Part shown: one piece after another, positions 8,453-16,147 of the stretch
Numbering within the stretch: position 1 is the first letter of the stretch
Layout of the letters: each line of letters starts with the position of its first letter
NCBI RefSeq assembly: GCF_001685355.1
Contig: NZ_CP016438.1
Coordinates: 5,828,001-5,892,000 of the forward strand
Reading direction: 5' to 3'
DNA from: Streptomyces lincolnensis
GTDB lineage: Bacteria; Actinomycetota; Actinomycetes; Streptomycetales; Streptomycetaceae
Length of the DNA stretch: 64,000 nucleotides
Position numbers and translations under genes: made by a program
Notes under the pieces: generated by a model
What the model was told of the DNA's origin: nothing
Databases searched by the model: none
Seen by the model: the letters and a program-made list of their open reading frames with translations, nothing else

Positions 8453-9862
8453 TCACCTGCCGTCGGCCGGGTGCGCAAGGTCGTACGGACGCGGGTACGG
8501 GGCGGGCCGGTACGCCGCGTAACGGGCGGGCGTCGTGGGGTCGGCCGCCGCGGCGCGGGAGTTGAGCGAGCCCGGATCGGTGCCGACCCACCGGCCGGCG
8601 GTCAGCCGGTCCTCCAGCGTGTGCAGGGCAGCCACCTGCTCGGCGGGGCTGAAGGTGCAGTGGCCGGCGTTCTCGACGTACGCCTGACGCAGCAGGGAGG
8701 TGCGGCCGGCCGCGGTGACCGCCCGCTTCAGGGCGCTCTCCGTCTGGACGGGGACGAGCGCGTCGCCGGTGGTGTGGACGCTGAGCTGGGGCTTGGCGAG
8801 CTTCCCGGTGAAGGAGCTGGTGGCGCTCATCCACCGCACCGCGGACGGGTCGGCGGCGATCCGGGGCGCGCGGTGGAGGGCGGTGAGGTCGGCCTTCAGG
8901 GACAGGCCGGCCTTCTTGTACAGCGCGGTGACCTCCTCGCGGACGGCGGACCGGCCCAGCATCCGCGCGTAGTCGACGCCGGTGTTCCAGGACATGTTGC
9001 CGCCCGCGCGGGTCTCGGCCTCCTGCCGCCAGCTGAAGGCGGGGAACTTCACCATGCCCTTGACGGCGGTGTACTGGTTCGCCTGCTGGGCCTCCCAGTC
9101 GGTCGGGGCGGGCTTCGGCTGCGCCGGGTCGTTCCAGCCCGGGATGTTGTGCAGCGCGGCGGCCAGCGCGATCCGGGCCCGCCCGGCCGGCGTCGACTGC
9201 GCAGAGTCGACCGCGGCCGTCAGGGTGTTCGCCGCGTCGGCGGCCGTCTTCTGGTCGGGAAGGTCCACCAGCGGGATCGCGGCGCCGGGCGCGAGGAGCG
9301 TCTTGAGGGCGAAGACCGGGTCGAGGGTGTTGTTCCAGTTGGCGACCCCGCCGTGGACCAGACCGCACAGGGAGATCGAGCCGTCGATGCGCTCCGGGTG
9401 CCGCTCGGCGATCGCGGTCGTGACGAGTCCGCCGTACGACCGTCCCCAGGCGATGGTGCGGGAGGCCGCGCCGAAGCGGCCGGTGAAGGCGGAGAGGGTG
9501 GCGAGCTGGTCGGGGACGGCGTCCGTCACGGCCCAGCCGGTGGTGGCGTAGGAGGAGCCGATGAGGGCGTAACCCTGCTTCAACAGAAGGGACTTCGTGG
9601 CCTCGTCCGGGCCGTTCGTGGCGGGGTTGGCCGGGCCGGGGTTGTAGCCGTGGCTGAAGAGGAGGACGGTGCCGTTCCAGCCGGCGGGCACGTCCATGGC
9701 GTAGGTCGCGCCCGAGGGGAGCCGGCCCTCGACGTGGACCGGGTCCGCCGTGACCGCGACGGCCGACGTGGGCACGGCGGTGAGGGCGAGCAGGAGGGCG
9801 GCGGCGCAGGCGGTACGGCGCGCTGCGGTACGGCGTGCTGCGGTGCGGGTGCCGGTCGTCAT
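8453..9862 (-). CDS. Secreted alpha/beta-hydrolase
   Basis: The 469-residue protein has a Sec signal (Arg-rich start, then ACAAALLLALTAVPTSA) and is likely cut near residue 36-42. The mature part is an alpha/beta hydrolase: VLLFSHGYN (oxyanion strand), TIAWGRSYGG as the nucleophile elbow (G-x-S-x-G in the form GRSYG), and a late VENAGHCTFSPAEQ containing the catalytic His. A long helical lid (residues ~190-330) sits between. The substrate is not evident; secreted esterases, tannase-like enzymes and peptidases share this outline. Its ATG overlaps the MFS stop codon (ATGA at 9859-9862), so exporter or importer and hydrolase are co-translated. This suggests uptake of the product that the enzyme releases. 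Confidence 0.8.
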   Translation of the reverse strand: MTTGTRTAARRTAARRTACAAALLLALTAVPTSAVAVTADPVHVEGRLPSGATYAMDVPAGWNGTVLLFSHGYNPGPANPATNGPDEATKSLLLKQGYALIGSSYATTGWAVTDAVPDQLATLSAFTGRFGAASRTIAWGRSYGGLVTTAIAERHPERIDGSISLCGLVHGGVANWNNTLDPVFALKTLLAPGAAIPLVDLPDQKTAADAANTLTAAVDSAQSTPAGRARIALAAALHNIPGWNDPAQPKPAPTDWEAQQANQYTAVKGMVKFPAFSWRQEAETRAGGNMSWNTGVDYARMLGRSAVREEVTALYKKAGLSLKADLTALHRAPRIAADPSAVRWMSATSSFTGKLAKPQLSVHTTGDALVPVQTESALKRAVTAAGRTSLLRQAYVENAGHCTFSPAEQVAALHTLEDRLTAGRWVGTDPGSLNSRAAAADPTTPARYAAYRPAPYPRPYDLAHPADGR

Positions 9863-11229
9863 GCGGAGATCTCCTCGGTGTGGGGGGCGTTGGAGTTTCC
9901 TGCGGTGTCGGGGTCGGTGTCCGCTTCGGCGAGGGACGTCCTGCTGGTCTCGCGTACGAACAGGACGGTCGCCGCCGTGACCGCCGCGCCGCCGCACAGC
10001 AGCAGGGCGACGGGCGTGCTGGTCCCGCTCCCGGCCACGAGGCTGCCGGCGATCATTGGGGAGAAGCCGGCGCCGACGAGGGTGGCGCCCTGGTAGCCGA
10101 GGGAGGCGCCGGTGTAGCGGACCTTGGTGCCGAACATCTCGCTGAGCAGGGCGCCCAGCGGGCCGTACATCGTGGACTGGGCGATGCCGTGGCCGAGGAC
10201 GACGGCGACGATCAGCAGTCCCGGCGACTTCGAGTCGACCAGTGCCATCACGGGGAAGGCGAGCGCGGCCGAGGCGATCGCTCCGGCCAGCACGACCGGG
10301 CGGCGGCCGACCCGGTCGGAGAGCGCGGAGGCGCAGGGCAGCACGACGAGGGCGACGGCGGCGGAGACCGTGAGCGCGGTCAGCACCTGGGGGCGGGCGT
10401 AGCCGATGCCGGTGGCGTACGAGATCAGGTAGCTCGTCAGCAGCGACTGCGCGGTGAAGGCGCCGATGCCGACGCAGCAGGCCAGCACCAGGGGGCGCGG
10501 GCGGCGCAGCACGTCGAGGATCGGCAGCCGGGACTCGGCGCGGTCCTGCTTCACCTCGGCGAAGAGCGGGCTCTCCACCACCTTGAGCCGCACGAACAGC
10601 CCGACGCCGAGCAGCACCACACTCAGCAGGAACGGCACCCGCCAGCCCCACGCCGCGAACTCGTCCTCGGGGAGCGTGACGACGAGCGCGACGACGGCCG
10701 TGGACAGCAGGGAGCCGAGCGGGGCTCCCATCTGCGTGAAGCTGGACCACAGGCCGCGCCGCCGCTCCCCGGCGTGCTCGACGACCATCAGCGTGGCGCC
10801 GCCCCACTCCCCGCCGATGGCGAGGCCCTGCACGACCCGCAGAGTGATCAGCAGGACCGGTGCCCACACCCCGATCGTGTCGTACGTCGGCAGCAGCCCG
10901 ACGAGGAAGCTCGCCGCGCCCATCAGGCCCATCGTGAGCAGCAGCATCGACTTGCGGCCGAGCCGATCGCCGAAGTGCCCGAACAGGATCCCGCCGAGCG
11001 GACGGGCGACATACCCGGCGGCGAAGGTGCCGAACGCGGCGATCGTGCCCACGGCGGGGTCGGCGCCGGGGAAGAACAGTTCGCCGAAGACGAGCGCGGC
11101 GACCGTGCCGTAGACGAGGAAGTCGTAGAACTCGACGGCGGTGCCGAGCAGGCCGGAGAGGGCGACCCGGCGGAGCTGGCGGTTTCGTTCCGAACGGGTG
11201 GGGTCTGGTGCGACGGGGGACGGGGGCAT
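9859..11229 (-). CDS. MFS transporter, metabolite:H+ symporter (MHS/ShiA-ProP-like) family
   Basis: This is a 456-residue, 12-TM transporter. Sequence marks of the MHS subfamily are AVEFYDFLVYG in TM1 (as in ShiA, ProP and PcaT relatives), FGHFGDRLGRKSML in the TM2-TM3 loop, GGEWGGA with LRVVQGLAIGGEW in TM5, and RVPFLLS after TM6. The second half repeats SDRVGRRPVVL. Members import organic acids, osmolytes or other small anions with protons. ATG 11229 was chosen because AGGGAG lies ten bases upstream and a promoter is visible further up; the longer frame adds an unlikely Arg-rich leader. It is the first gene of a two-gene operon with the secreted hydrolase. Confidence 0.88.
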   Translation of the reverse strand: MPPSPVAPDPTRSERNRQLRRVALSGLLGTAVEFYDFLVYGTVAALVFGELFFPGADPAVGTIAAFGTFAAGYVARPLGGILFGHFGDRLGRKSMLLLTMGLMGAASFLVGLLPTYDTIGVWAPVLLITLRVVQGLAIGGEWGGATLMVVEHAGERRRGLWSSFTQMGAPLGSLLSTAVVALVVTLPEDEFAAWGWRVPFLLSVVLLGVGLFVRLKVVESPLFAEVKQDRAESRLPILDVLRRPRPLVLACCVGIGAFTAQSLLTSYLISYATGIGYARPQVLTALTVSAAVALVVLPCASALSDRVGRRPVVLAGAIASAALAFPVMALVDSKSPGLLIVAVVLGHGIAQSTMYGPLGALLSEMFGTKVRYTGASLGYQGATLVGAGFSPMIAGSLVAGSGTSTPVALLLCGGAAVTAATVLFVRETSRTSLAEADTDPDTAGNSNAPHTEEISA

Positions 11230-11263
11230 CGCGGTCTCCCTTGAGCGGAGGAAGGACACGGCG

Positions 11264-11303
11264 AAGTTAGGCGCTGTGTGCACCGTCGTCAATAAAGTGC
11301 ACA
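11264..11303 (-). promoter_or_regulatory. Promoter with overlapping inverted repeat upstream of the MFS-hydrolase operon
   Basis: Read on the minus strand there is a -35 TTGACG (11287-11292), a 17-base spacer and a -10 TAACTT (11264-11269). The arms TGTGCAC (11277-11283) and GTGCACA (11297-11303) form a perfect inverted repeat with a 13-base centre, about two helical turns from arm to arm, that brackets the -35 box. A repressor bound there would block polymerase. The PaaX-type regulator encoded downstream of the operon is one candidate; a GntR- or LacI-type protein elsewhere is another. Confidence 0.6.
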
Positions 11304-11682
11304 ACATTAGAGCTGTCGATCCCCTATCGACCCGGGAGGCCGGGTGCGGGTCTTCCTGGCGGGGAGGGGTGCCGGGTGTTGCCCCGGGGGTTCTCATCCG
11401 GGCAGTGCGCACCTAGGGTTTACGGTGTTCGGCGGTCCCGAGGGCTGCCCGTACCCCGTGACCCCGGGCAAGGACCGATTCGCAGCCCCCGCGGAGCAGC
11501 CGACTCCCACGAGCCCACTCCGGTCGGCCCCTGGCGTCGTCCTCGTCTCTCGTCCCTCTTCCGCCGCTTCCCCTCGTCCGAGACCCGCGCGGCCGCCTCC
11601 CGCATGCCGTCGCACGGTCCGATGGGGGGCACACGGCTCCGATCGCGCGCCCAGTCGGGGGGAGCGGGCGCGCGGGAGCCAC
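11304..11682. other. Intergenic region without a recognised gene
   Basis: No frame here has a ribosome site and a protein-like composition. All open frames are Arg/Pro/Gly-rich by-products of GC content. The left end supplies sequence upstream of the MFS promoter; the rest shows nothing I can name. Confidence 0.5.
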
Positions 11683-11728
11683 CCGACGGCCGCCGCCCAC
11701 GCTCGGGGGAGCCGGCGGCGGCCGTCGG
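11683..11728 (-). terminator. Long perfect hairpin downstream of the DUF5994/ANTAR gene group
   Basis: CCGACGGCCGCCGCC (11683-11697) pairs without mismatch with 11714-11728 across a 16-base loop. It lies 60 bases past the stop of the DUF5994 gene (11788) and would end transcription of the minus-strand signalling cluster. There is no U-tract. Confidence 0.6.
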
Positions 11729-11787
11729 AACCGACCCGGTGGGCCGGGCGGGTCACTTCCGACGGCCAGGGCGGTGGCCCACGACGG

Positions 11788-12369
11788 TCACATCTCGACG
11801 GTCCCGACGGCGCTCCGCTGATACCGGCCGTACGACAGGAAGGCGCCGTCGGCGGCGGCTTCGGCGGCTTCGGTGGCCTCCGCGGCCGTGGCCTCCGGGC
11901 CTTGGCGGCCGACCAGTTCCGCCGTCAGGAGCGCGGTCGCGGTCATCGGCGGGCCGGTGTCCGCGCTCGCGGCGTGCATCAGTCGGGCGGCCGAGGACTC
12001 GTCGGTCTCCGGGGGCACGACCAGGAGGGTCCGCCGGTCGATGGCGTGGGACAGCAGGAGGATCGAGTGCGGGTCCAGCTCCGAGGTGAACCAACCGACC
12101 TTCACCACATGGCCGTTGACGAAGATCCTGGGCGGGAGGATCGGCCAGTTGCGGGGGTTGACCGCGATGCGGGTGATGCGTCCCCACCGCGGATCCAGAC
12201 CATCCGTCAGGGCGGAGAACTCGCCCGGCAGGTCACGCGAACCGGGCCACCAGGCACCGTCCAACGGGGCCTGCCCACCGGACGGGCTCTCGGACCTGAG
12301 CATGAGGCGCGCGGCCGGGGCCGTGTAGGGAACGGGCCGGAAAGGGAGATGAGTGAGGGGCGCGGACAT
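11788..12369 (-). CDS. DUF5994 family protein (copy 1)
   Basis: This 193-residue soluble protein is clearly paralogous to the one at 14791. Both share LDGAWWPxSRDL, LDPxWGRITRxxVNPxxWP, VxGHVVKVGWF, DPHxxLLLS and LLVVPPxxxxxSAAxLM in the same order. That is the DUF5994 signature found across Streptomyces, and its biochemical role is unknown. The C terminus is an Ala/Glu-rich stretch (residues ~155-180). ATG 12369 follows GGAGG at a slightly long distance. It lies 173 bp downstream of the GAF-ANTAR genes on the same strand, so it may be the last gene of that signalling unit. Repeated association with GAF, ANTAR and STAS genes suggests a part in stress or light signalling; this is inference only. 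Confidence 0.8.
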   Translation of the reverse strand: MSAPLTHLPFRPVPYTAPAARLMLRSESPSGGQAPLDGAWWPGSRDLPGEFSALTDGLDPRWGRITRIAVNPRNWPILPPRIFVNGHVVKVGWFTSELDPHSILLLSHAIDRRTLLVVPPETDESSAARLMHAASADTGPPMTATALLTAELVGRQGPEATAAEATEAAEAAADGAFLSYGRYQRSAVGTVEM

Positions 12370-12542
12370 CACGCAAACCTGCCTCCGGACACCGCACATG
12401 GGCGCGGCCGCCCGGTGTCGTCGCTCACCGGGAACGACACCGGCATCGACGCCGGTGCGCGAAGTGCTCCCGATGACCTCACGTTACTCCCCGCGAGGGC
12501 CGGGCGGACGTCCCCGGCTCCGCCCGTCCCGGGTGACGCCGG

Positions 12543-13310
12543 TCAGTCGGAGCGGTCCTCGGGACGGGCCGGCTCGGGCGCCGGGATCTCGGAGGTGTCA
12601 AAGGCGCCCGCGAGGATGCGTTTGGCCAGGTCCGACAGGCGCAGGTGATGGGCGCGGGCGTACGACCGGAACGCGGCGAAGGCGTCGTCGACGGAGGTCT
12701 CCCAGCGTTCCGCCAGCACGCCCTTGACCTGCTCGATCAGGACGCGGCTGGTCAGCGCGGTCTCCAACTGGCTGTTCTCCACATGCGACTGCTCCAGTGT
12801 GCGCTGTTGCAGGATCGTGATCGTGGCCACGTCGGCCAGGGCCTGGGCGAGCGCGATGTCGTCGTCGCCGAGGCGGTGCGGCGTCGTCTGGAAGAGGTTG
12901 AGCGTGCCCACGATCCGGCTGCGCAGGCGCAGCGGGATGGCGTGGGTGGTCGAGTACCCCGTCTCACGGGCGCGTGTGGCGAAGCGCGGCCAGCCGGCCG
13001 TGGCCTCCGCTCGCGCCAGGTCGATGTTGGTGCGGGCGGCGCCGGTGCGGTAGCACTCGACGCACGGGCCCTGGTCGTGCTGGAGCGCGAAGAGTTCCAG
13101 CAGGCGGGTGTGCTCGTCGGAGGCGGCGATCACCTGGAGTTCGCCGTGTGCGTCGGCGAGCAGGATCCCGGCCGCCGACACGTCGAGCAGTTCGACGCAG
13201 CGCGTGGACAGCCGCTGCAGTAGGTCGATGACGTCGAAGTCCTCGACGAGGGAGTCCGCCACCTCCACGAAGATCTCGGCCAGACGTCGTTCGCGGGCCA
13301 TGCCGATCAT
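12543..13310 (-). CDS. GAF-ANTAR protein (RNA-binding antiterminator type), copy B
   Basis: Residues ~10-165 form a GAF domain (LLDVSAAGILLAD, QHDQGPCVECYRTGA, AIPLRLRSRIVGTLNLF, DIALAQALADVATITIL). Residues ~175-240 form an ANTAR domain with its three-helix pattern: LTSRVLIEQVKGVLAERWETSVDDAFAAFRSYARAHHLRLSDLAKRI. ANTAR domains bind tandem hairpins in nascent mRNA and prevent termination; the GAF part senses a ligand or redox cue. ATG 13310 overlaps the stop of the previous gene (ATGA), but ATG 13301, nine bases after AAAGGG, is better placed for ribosomes. It forms an operon with the second GAF-ANTAR gene. Confidence 0.88.
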   Translation of the reverse strand: MIGMARERRLAEIFVEVADSLVEDFDVIDLLQRLSTRCVELLDVSAAGILLADAHGELQVIAASDEHTRLLELFALQHDQGPCVECYRTGAARTNIDLARAEATAGWPRFATRARETGYSTTHAIPLRLRSRIVGTLNLFQTTPHRLGDDDIALAQALADVATITILQQRTLEQSHVENSQLETALTSRVLIEQVKGVLAERWETSVDDAFAAFRSYARAHHLRLSDLAKRILAGAFDTSEIPAPEPARPEDRSD

Positions 13311-14059
13311 CCCTTTCCACCGTCGGGCGAATACGGCCCGCTCATATTGTCGTCGAGGTCGTTGTCGAAGCGCAGCCTGCGGGCGACCACGTCCGCCGCG
13401 ACCTCGCCGAGGGGGCGGTCGCCGGCGTAGGCGTGGGCGCGCAGACGCAACAGCGCCTCGGTCATGGACACATCCAGCTGGACGCTGATCATTCCCGTGG
13501 CCTGGTGCACGACCGCGCGGTGCAGTCCCGACGGCCGCTCCGGGAGCACGCCGAGCCCGGGAACATCCCCGTTCAGGCCGTCGCGGTGGTCCCCGTTCAG
13601 GATGGCACCGGTCAGGGCGGCCGTCAGGACGGTGGCGTCGGCGAACTGCTGCTCGCTCAGCCGCCGGTCGCCGTCACACAGCATGGTCAGCACGCCGACC
13701 CGGATGGCCCCGATACCCAGCGGGAAGCAGCACACACCGTGCACGCCCAGCTCACGCGCGGCGGGCAGCAGGACGGGCCACCGCTCGGGGCGCACCCGGT
13801 CCAGGTCCGGTTCCACGACGGGCGACCCGGAGCGCACCGCGTCCGGTCCCGGTCCCTCACCGAGGGTGAACTGGAGTTCGTCGAACCGCGCGCTCAGCCC
13901 GGGCTGGCACCACAGCGGCTCGGCGGTCCGACCGGCGCCCAGCAGCAGCGACAGCGCGACACCCTCGGCGCCCAGCACCCGCGCGCACGCCCGCGCCGGG
14001 TCACTGACCTCGCCCAGGCGCAGTGACCGCAGGAGACCGGCCATGCCGTCGCTGATCAC
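13307..14059 (-). CDS. GAF-ANTAR protein, copy A
   Basis: This 250-residue protein has a GAF-like sensor (LGAEGVALSLLLG, LQFTLGEGPGPDAVRSGSPV, GVHGVCCFPLGIGAIRVGVLTMLCDG) and a C-terminal ANTAR domain (VVHQATGMISVQLDVSMTEALLRLRAHAYAGDRPLGEVAADVVARRL). The ANTAR sequence differs from the neighbour's by having the Mycobacterium/Streptomyces GMIS-x-Q-L form, so the two genes are not a recent duplication. The start is GTG 14059 with GAGGA just upstream; ATG 14044 is the alternative. The 3' end overlaps the next gene by four bases. It probably acts on leader RNAs elsewhere in the genome; no ANTAR target hairpin pair was recognised in this window. Confidence 0.85.
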   Translation of the reverse strand: MISDGMAGLLRSLRLGEVSDPARACARVLGAEGVALSLLLGAGRTAEPLWCQPGLSARFDELQFTLGEGPGPDAVRSGSPVVEPDLDRVRPERWPVLLPAARELGVHGVCCFPLGIGAIRVGVLTMLCDGDRRLSEQQFADATVLTAALTGAILNGDHRDGLNGDVPGLGVLPERPSGLHRAVVHQATGMISVQLDVSMTEALLRLRAHAYAGDRPLGEVAADVVARRLRFDNDLDDNMSGPYSPDGGKG

Positions 14060-14120
14060 CGTTCCTCATTCCCGGTCCGGGACGCTTCGGGGTGAGGCGC
14101 CGCACGGCCTGCTCCGTACA

Positions 14121-14471
14121 TTACGTGTCCGGGTCCGCCGGCACGCCTTTCCAGGCGTCCTGGGCACTGGCGTAGCGCGGGAACTGTTCCCGCAGACCGC
14201 CGACCCGGAACAGGAGCGCGGGTCCCGGCCGGGTGTGGACGACGCGCGCCCAGCCACCCCGCTCGCGGCAGTCCAGCCACGCCGCGCGCAAGGGCACCAT
14301 GACGCTGCCGTCCATGAACGTCACGCCGCTCAGGTCGACGATCAGGAACAGCCGGCCGGCTCCGTGGCGAGCGTGCTTCAGGTCATGTGCGAAGGCAGGT
14401 GTGGTCATCAGGTCTAGCTCGCCGCAGGCCCGGACCATACGGCACTCGTCGAACACGGGGTACGGGCCCAT
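14121..14471 (-). CDS. STAS-domain anti-anti-sigma-like protein
   Basis: The 116-residue product is a single STAS domain: MVRACGELDLMTTPAF, then FLIVDLSGVTFMDGSVMVPLRAAWL and WARVVHTRPGPALLFRVGGL. The strand-helix junction reads D-G-S-V instead of the usual D-S-S-G, but the serine at the phosphorylation position is kept. It could therefore be controlled by an RsbW-like kinase, of which the window has two (6494 and 59267). Its role would be to release a SigB/SigF-type sigma factor. ATG 14471 follows GGGGG. It lies 62 bp upstream of the GAF-ANTAR operon on the same strand. Confidence 0.8.
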   Translation of the reverse strand: MGPYPVFDECRMVRACGELDLMTTPAFAHDLKHARHGAGRLFLIVDLSGVTFMDGSVMVPLRAAWLDCRERGGWARVVHTRPGPALLFRVGGLREQFPRYASAQDAWKGVPADPDT

Positions 14472-14790
14472 GAGCCCCCATTTCCTCTGTCACCGAGGTG
14501 GCTCTCGCCTTGCGCAGGGCCTCTGTTGCGCGGAACGGCACTTCACGGAGAGGGCCGGGGGCACGGGCGGACCGTACGACCAACGTACTGGCGGGGAAGT
14601 GAAGGGCGGGCCCTTTTTCCGGTTTGGCCCCCCTTGGGCTGTGCGGTCCGCTAGGGCGTCCGCTCGGCCGGTCCGGGGAGTACGCTGGAACTACCGAGGA
14701 TATTCCGCGCACCGGCTCCCACGCCCGTGTCGTTTTCGGCGATCGAACAGGCCGGGCCGGTTGCAGCAGGCCTGGGGCAGGGTCCAGGCC
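14472..14790. other. Divergent intergenic region between STAS and DUF5994 copy 2
   Basis: The region must hold promoters for both directions. GTACG-ACCAA-CGTAC-like symmetry occurs near 14575-14590. A TACGCT hexamer and a GGAAC element occur near 14681-14695 on the plus strand. I cannot assign them to a sigma factor with confidence. No gene is visible. Confidence 0.4.
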
Positions 14791-15393
14791 ATGACCGCGA
14801 TCATCTCCGCTCCGCCGACACCAGAAGCCGATGACCGGCTCTCCTCGTCTTCCACCTCGCTCCGTCTGTCGCTGGCTCCCGCCGGTTCCGTACCGGCTCT
14901 GCTGGACGGCGCCTGGTGGCCCCACTCCCGCGACCTGCTGGCGGAACTTCCCGCCCTGACCGCCGTACTGGACCCGTTGTGGGGGCGGATCACCCGGGTG
15001 ACGGTGAACCCCACCCACTGGCCCACCGTCCCGCGCAAGGTGCCCGTCGCCGGGCATGTGGTGAAGGTGGGCTGGTTCCTGTCCGAGCAGGATCCGCACG
15101 AACTGCTGCTGCTCTCCTACCGCACGGGCCGCTGGAACCTCCTGGTGGTCCCGCCGCAGATCCCGTCGGCTTCGGCCGCCTGGCTGATGGCCGCCGCAGG
15201 CGACCCGCTGGGCACGTCGACCGCGAGCCGGCTGATGGAGCAGGCCGCGGGCCTGCGGACGGTGTACGAGGACGACCGGGCAGTGGAAGCGGCCTGGGAC
15301 TCCGAAGGCGGACACGAGGCCCGCGATCCAGCCGCACGTCCACGGATCCCGACCGTGACCGCCGGGCTGCCGCAGCAGCCGACCGGGAGGTGA
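14791..15393 (+). CDS. DUF5994 family protein (copy 2)
   Basis: This protein of 200 residues has the same ordered motifs as the copy at 11788 (LLDGAWWPHSRDLL, LDPLWGRITRVTVNP, AGHVVKVGWFLSEQDPHELLLLS, LLVVPPQIPSASAAWLM). The N terminus is Ser/Pro-rich and the last 45 residues are acidic and poorly conserved. The two copies sit on opposite strands and enclose the STAS and GAF-ANTAR genes, so one may be a divergent duplicate. The start is ATG 14791; the ribosome site is weak (AGGG). A small membrane-protein gene follows after five bases and is probably co-transcribed. The function of the family is unknown. Confidence 0.8.
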   Translation: MTAIISAPPTPEADDRLSSSSTSLRLSLAPAGSVPALLDGAWWPHSRDLLAELPALTAVLDPLWGRITRVTVNPTHWPTVPRKVPVAGHVVKVGWFLSEQDPHELLLLSYRTGRWNLLVVPPQIPSASAAWLMAAAGDPLGTSTASRLMEQAAGLRTVYEDDRAVEAAWDSEGGHEARDPAARPRIPTVTAGLPQQPTGR

Positions 15394-15398
15394 GGACC

Positions 15399-15611
15399 AT
15401 GGAGGCGTTGGTGACCGTGGCCGTGATCGTGACGGTGATCGTCCTCGGGATGTTCCTCATCCACCGGCTCAACTCGCAACACGGCGACGGAATGTCCGCC
15501 TTCCACTACGGCCGCACCGGCCTGCCGGTCCCGGGACCGGCCTCGCCGGCTCCGCGCAAGACCCGCGGCCGGGCCCGCCTTCGGCGCCGTAGCCGTAAGG
15601 GAACGGGATGA
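15399..15611 (+). CDS. Small single-pass membrane protein
   Basis: This encodes 70 residues from ATG 15399, which follows GGGAGG. Residues 1-22 are one hydrophobic helix (LVTVAVIVTVIVLGMFLI). A His/Asn-containing segment with FHYGRTGLP comes next, and then a basic tail RKTRGRARLRRRSRKG likely in the cytoplasm. I recognise the arrangement as a common Streptomyces companion of DUF5994 genes but know no function. The gap to the DUF5994 stop is five bases, so the two form an operon. Confidence 0.65.
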   Translation: MEALVTVAVIVTVIVLGMFLIHRLNSQHGDGMSAFHYGRTGLPVPGPASPAPRKTRGRARLRRRSRKGTG

Positions 15612-15661
15612 GCCGCTCGTTCCGGCCGGACGCCCCGGCCGTCTGACGGCCCCCGGGCATG

Positions 15662-15688
15662 AAAAAGGCGGGGTTCGAGAACCCCGCC
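15662..15688 (-). terminator. Intrinsic terminator with U-tract
   Basis: GGCGGGGTT (15667-15675) pairs with AACCCCGCC (15680-15688) across a four-base loop, and on the minus strand the hairpin is followed by five U residues. It sits 21 bases past the stop codon of the conserved hypothetical gene at 15710. Its stem can also stop plus-strand transcription from the small membrane-protein gene. Confidence 0.8.
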
Positions 15689-15709
15689 CGCACACCGTGG
15701 AACCTCGGC

Positions 15710-16147
15710 TCAGGGCCACACCAGGCAGTACGGCTGGTGCCCCGCCTCGTGAAGCCGATGCGAGAAGTCCTGCCACTCGTGCAGCAGTTGGTACACATTG
15801 AACGCGTCCCGCGGGCCACCCCGGTCCGGGACCGTCGACCAGATGAAGGCCGCCGCGCCGACCGCTTCCTCGCCTATCCCGCGCAGGGGGTCGACGACGG
15901 TCATGGGGAGTTTGACGACGGCGTAGTCCGGGTGGAGGACGACGAGTTCCAGGGGCGGGACCTTGTGGAGGGGGACGCCCTCTATGCCGGTGAGGACCAT
16001 GGCGGCCATGGTCTCCGGCTTGATCTTGGTGAACATGCCGTTCATGCCGAGCTCGTCGCCGCCGAGTTCCTCGGGGCGCATCGAGATCGGGACGCGGGCC
16101 GCGGTCGCGCCGTCCGGCGCGCCGAAGTACTTGTACGTCACCCCCAC
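15710..16147 (-). CDS. Conserved Streptomyces hypothetical protein upstream of hemL
   Basis: This cytoplasmic protein has 145 residues. Recognisable conserved segments are GVTYKYFGAPD, the MRPEELGGDE region, KIKPETMAAMVLTG, PLELVVLHPDYAVVKLPMTV and DAFNVYQLLHEWQDFSHRLHEAGHQPY. From memory, near-identical proteins lie next to hemL in many Streptomyces, but I know no assigned function or fold. GTG 16147 gives the usual N terminus (VGVTYKYF); a second GTG lies two codons in. No Shine-Dalgarno sequence of good quality is seen. The C terminus is rich in His, Tyr and Trp. Confidence 0.75.
   Translation of the reverse strand: MGVTYKYFGAPDGATAARVPISMRPEELGGDELGMNGMFTKIKPETMAAMVLTGIEGVPLHKVPPLELVVLHPDYAVVKLPMTVVDPLRGIGEEAVGAAAFIWSTVPDRGGPRDAFNVYQLLHEWQDFSHRLHEAGHQPYCLVWP

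Noticed and set aside
9859..11412. Longer MFS start with an extra 61 residues
   Set aside because: The upstream part runs through the promoter and its inverted repeat; ATG 11229 has a ribosome site and gives the standard N terminus.
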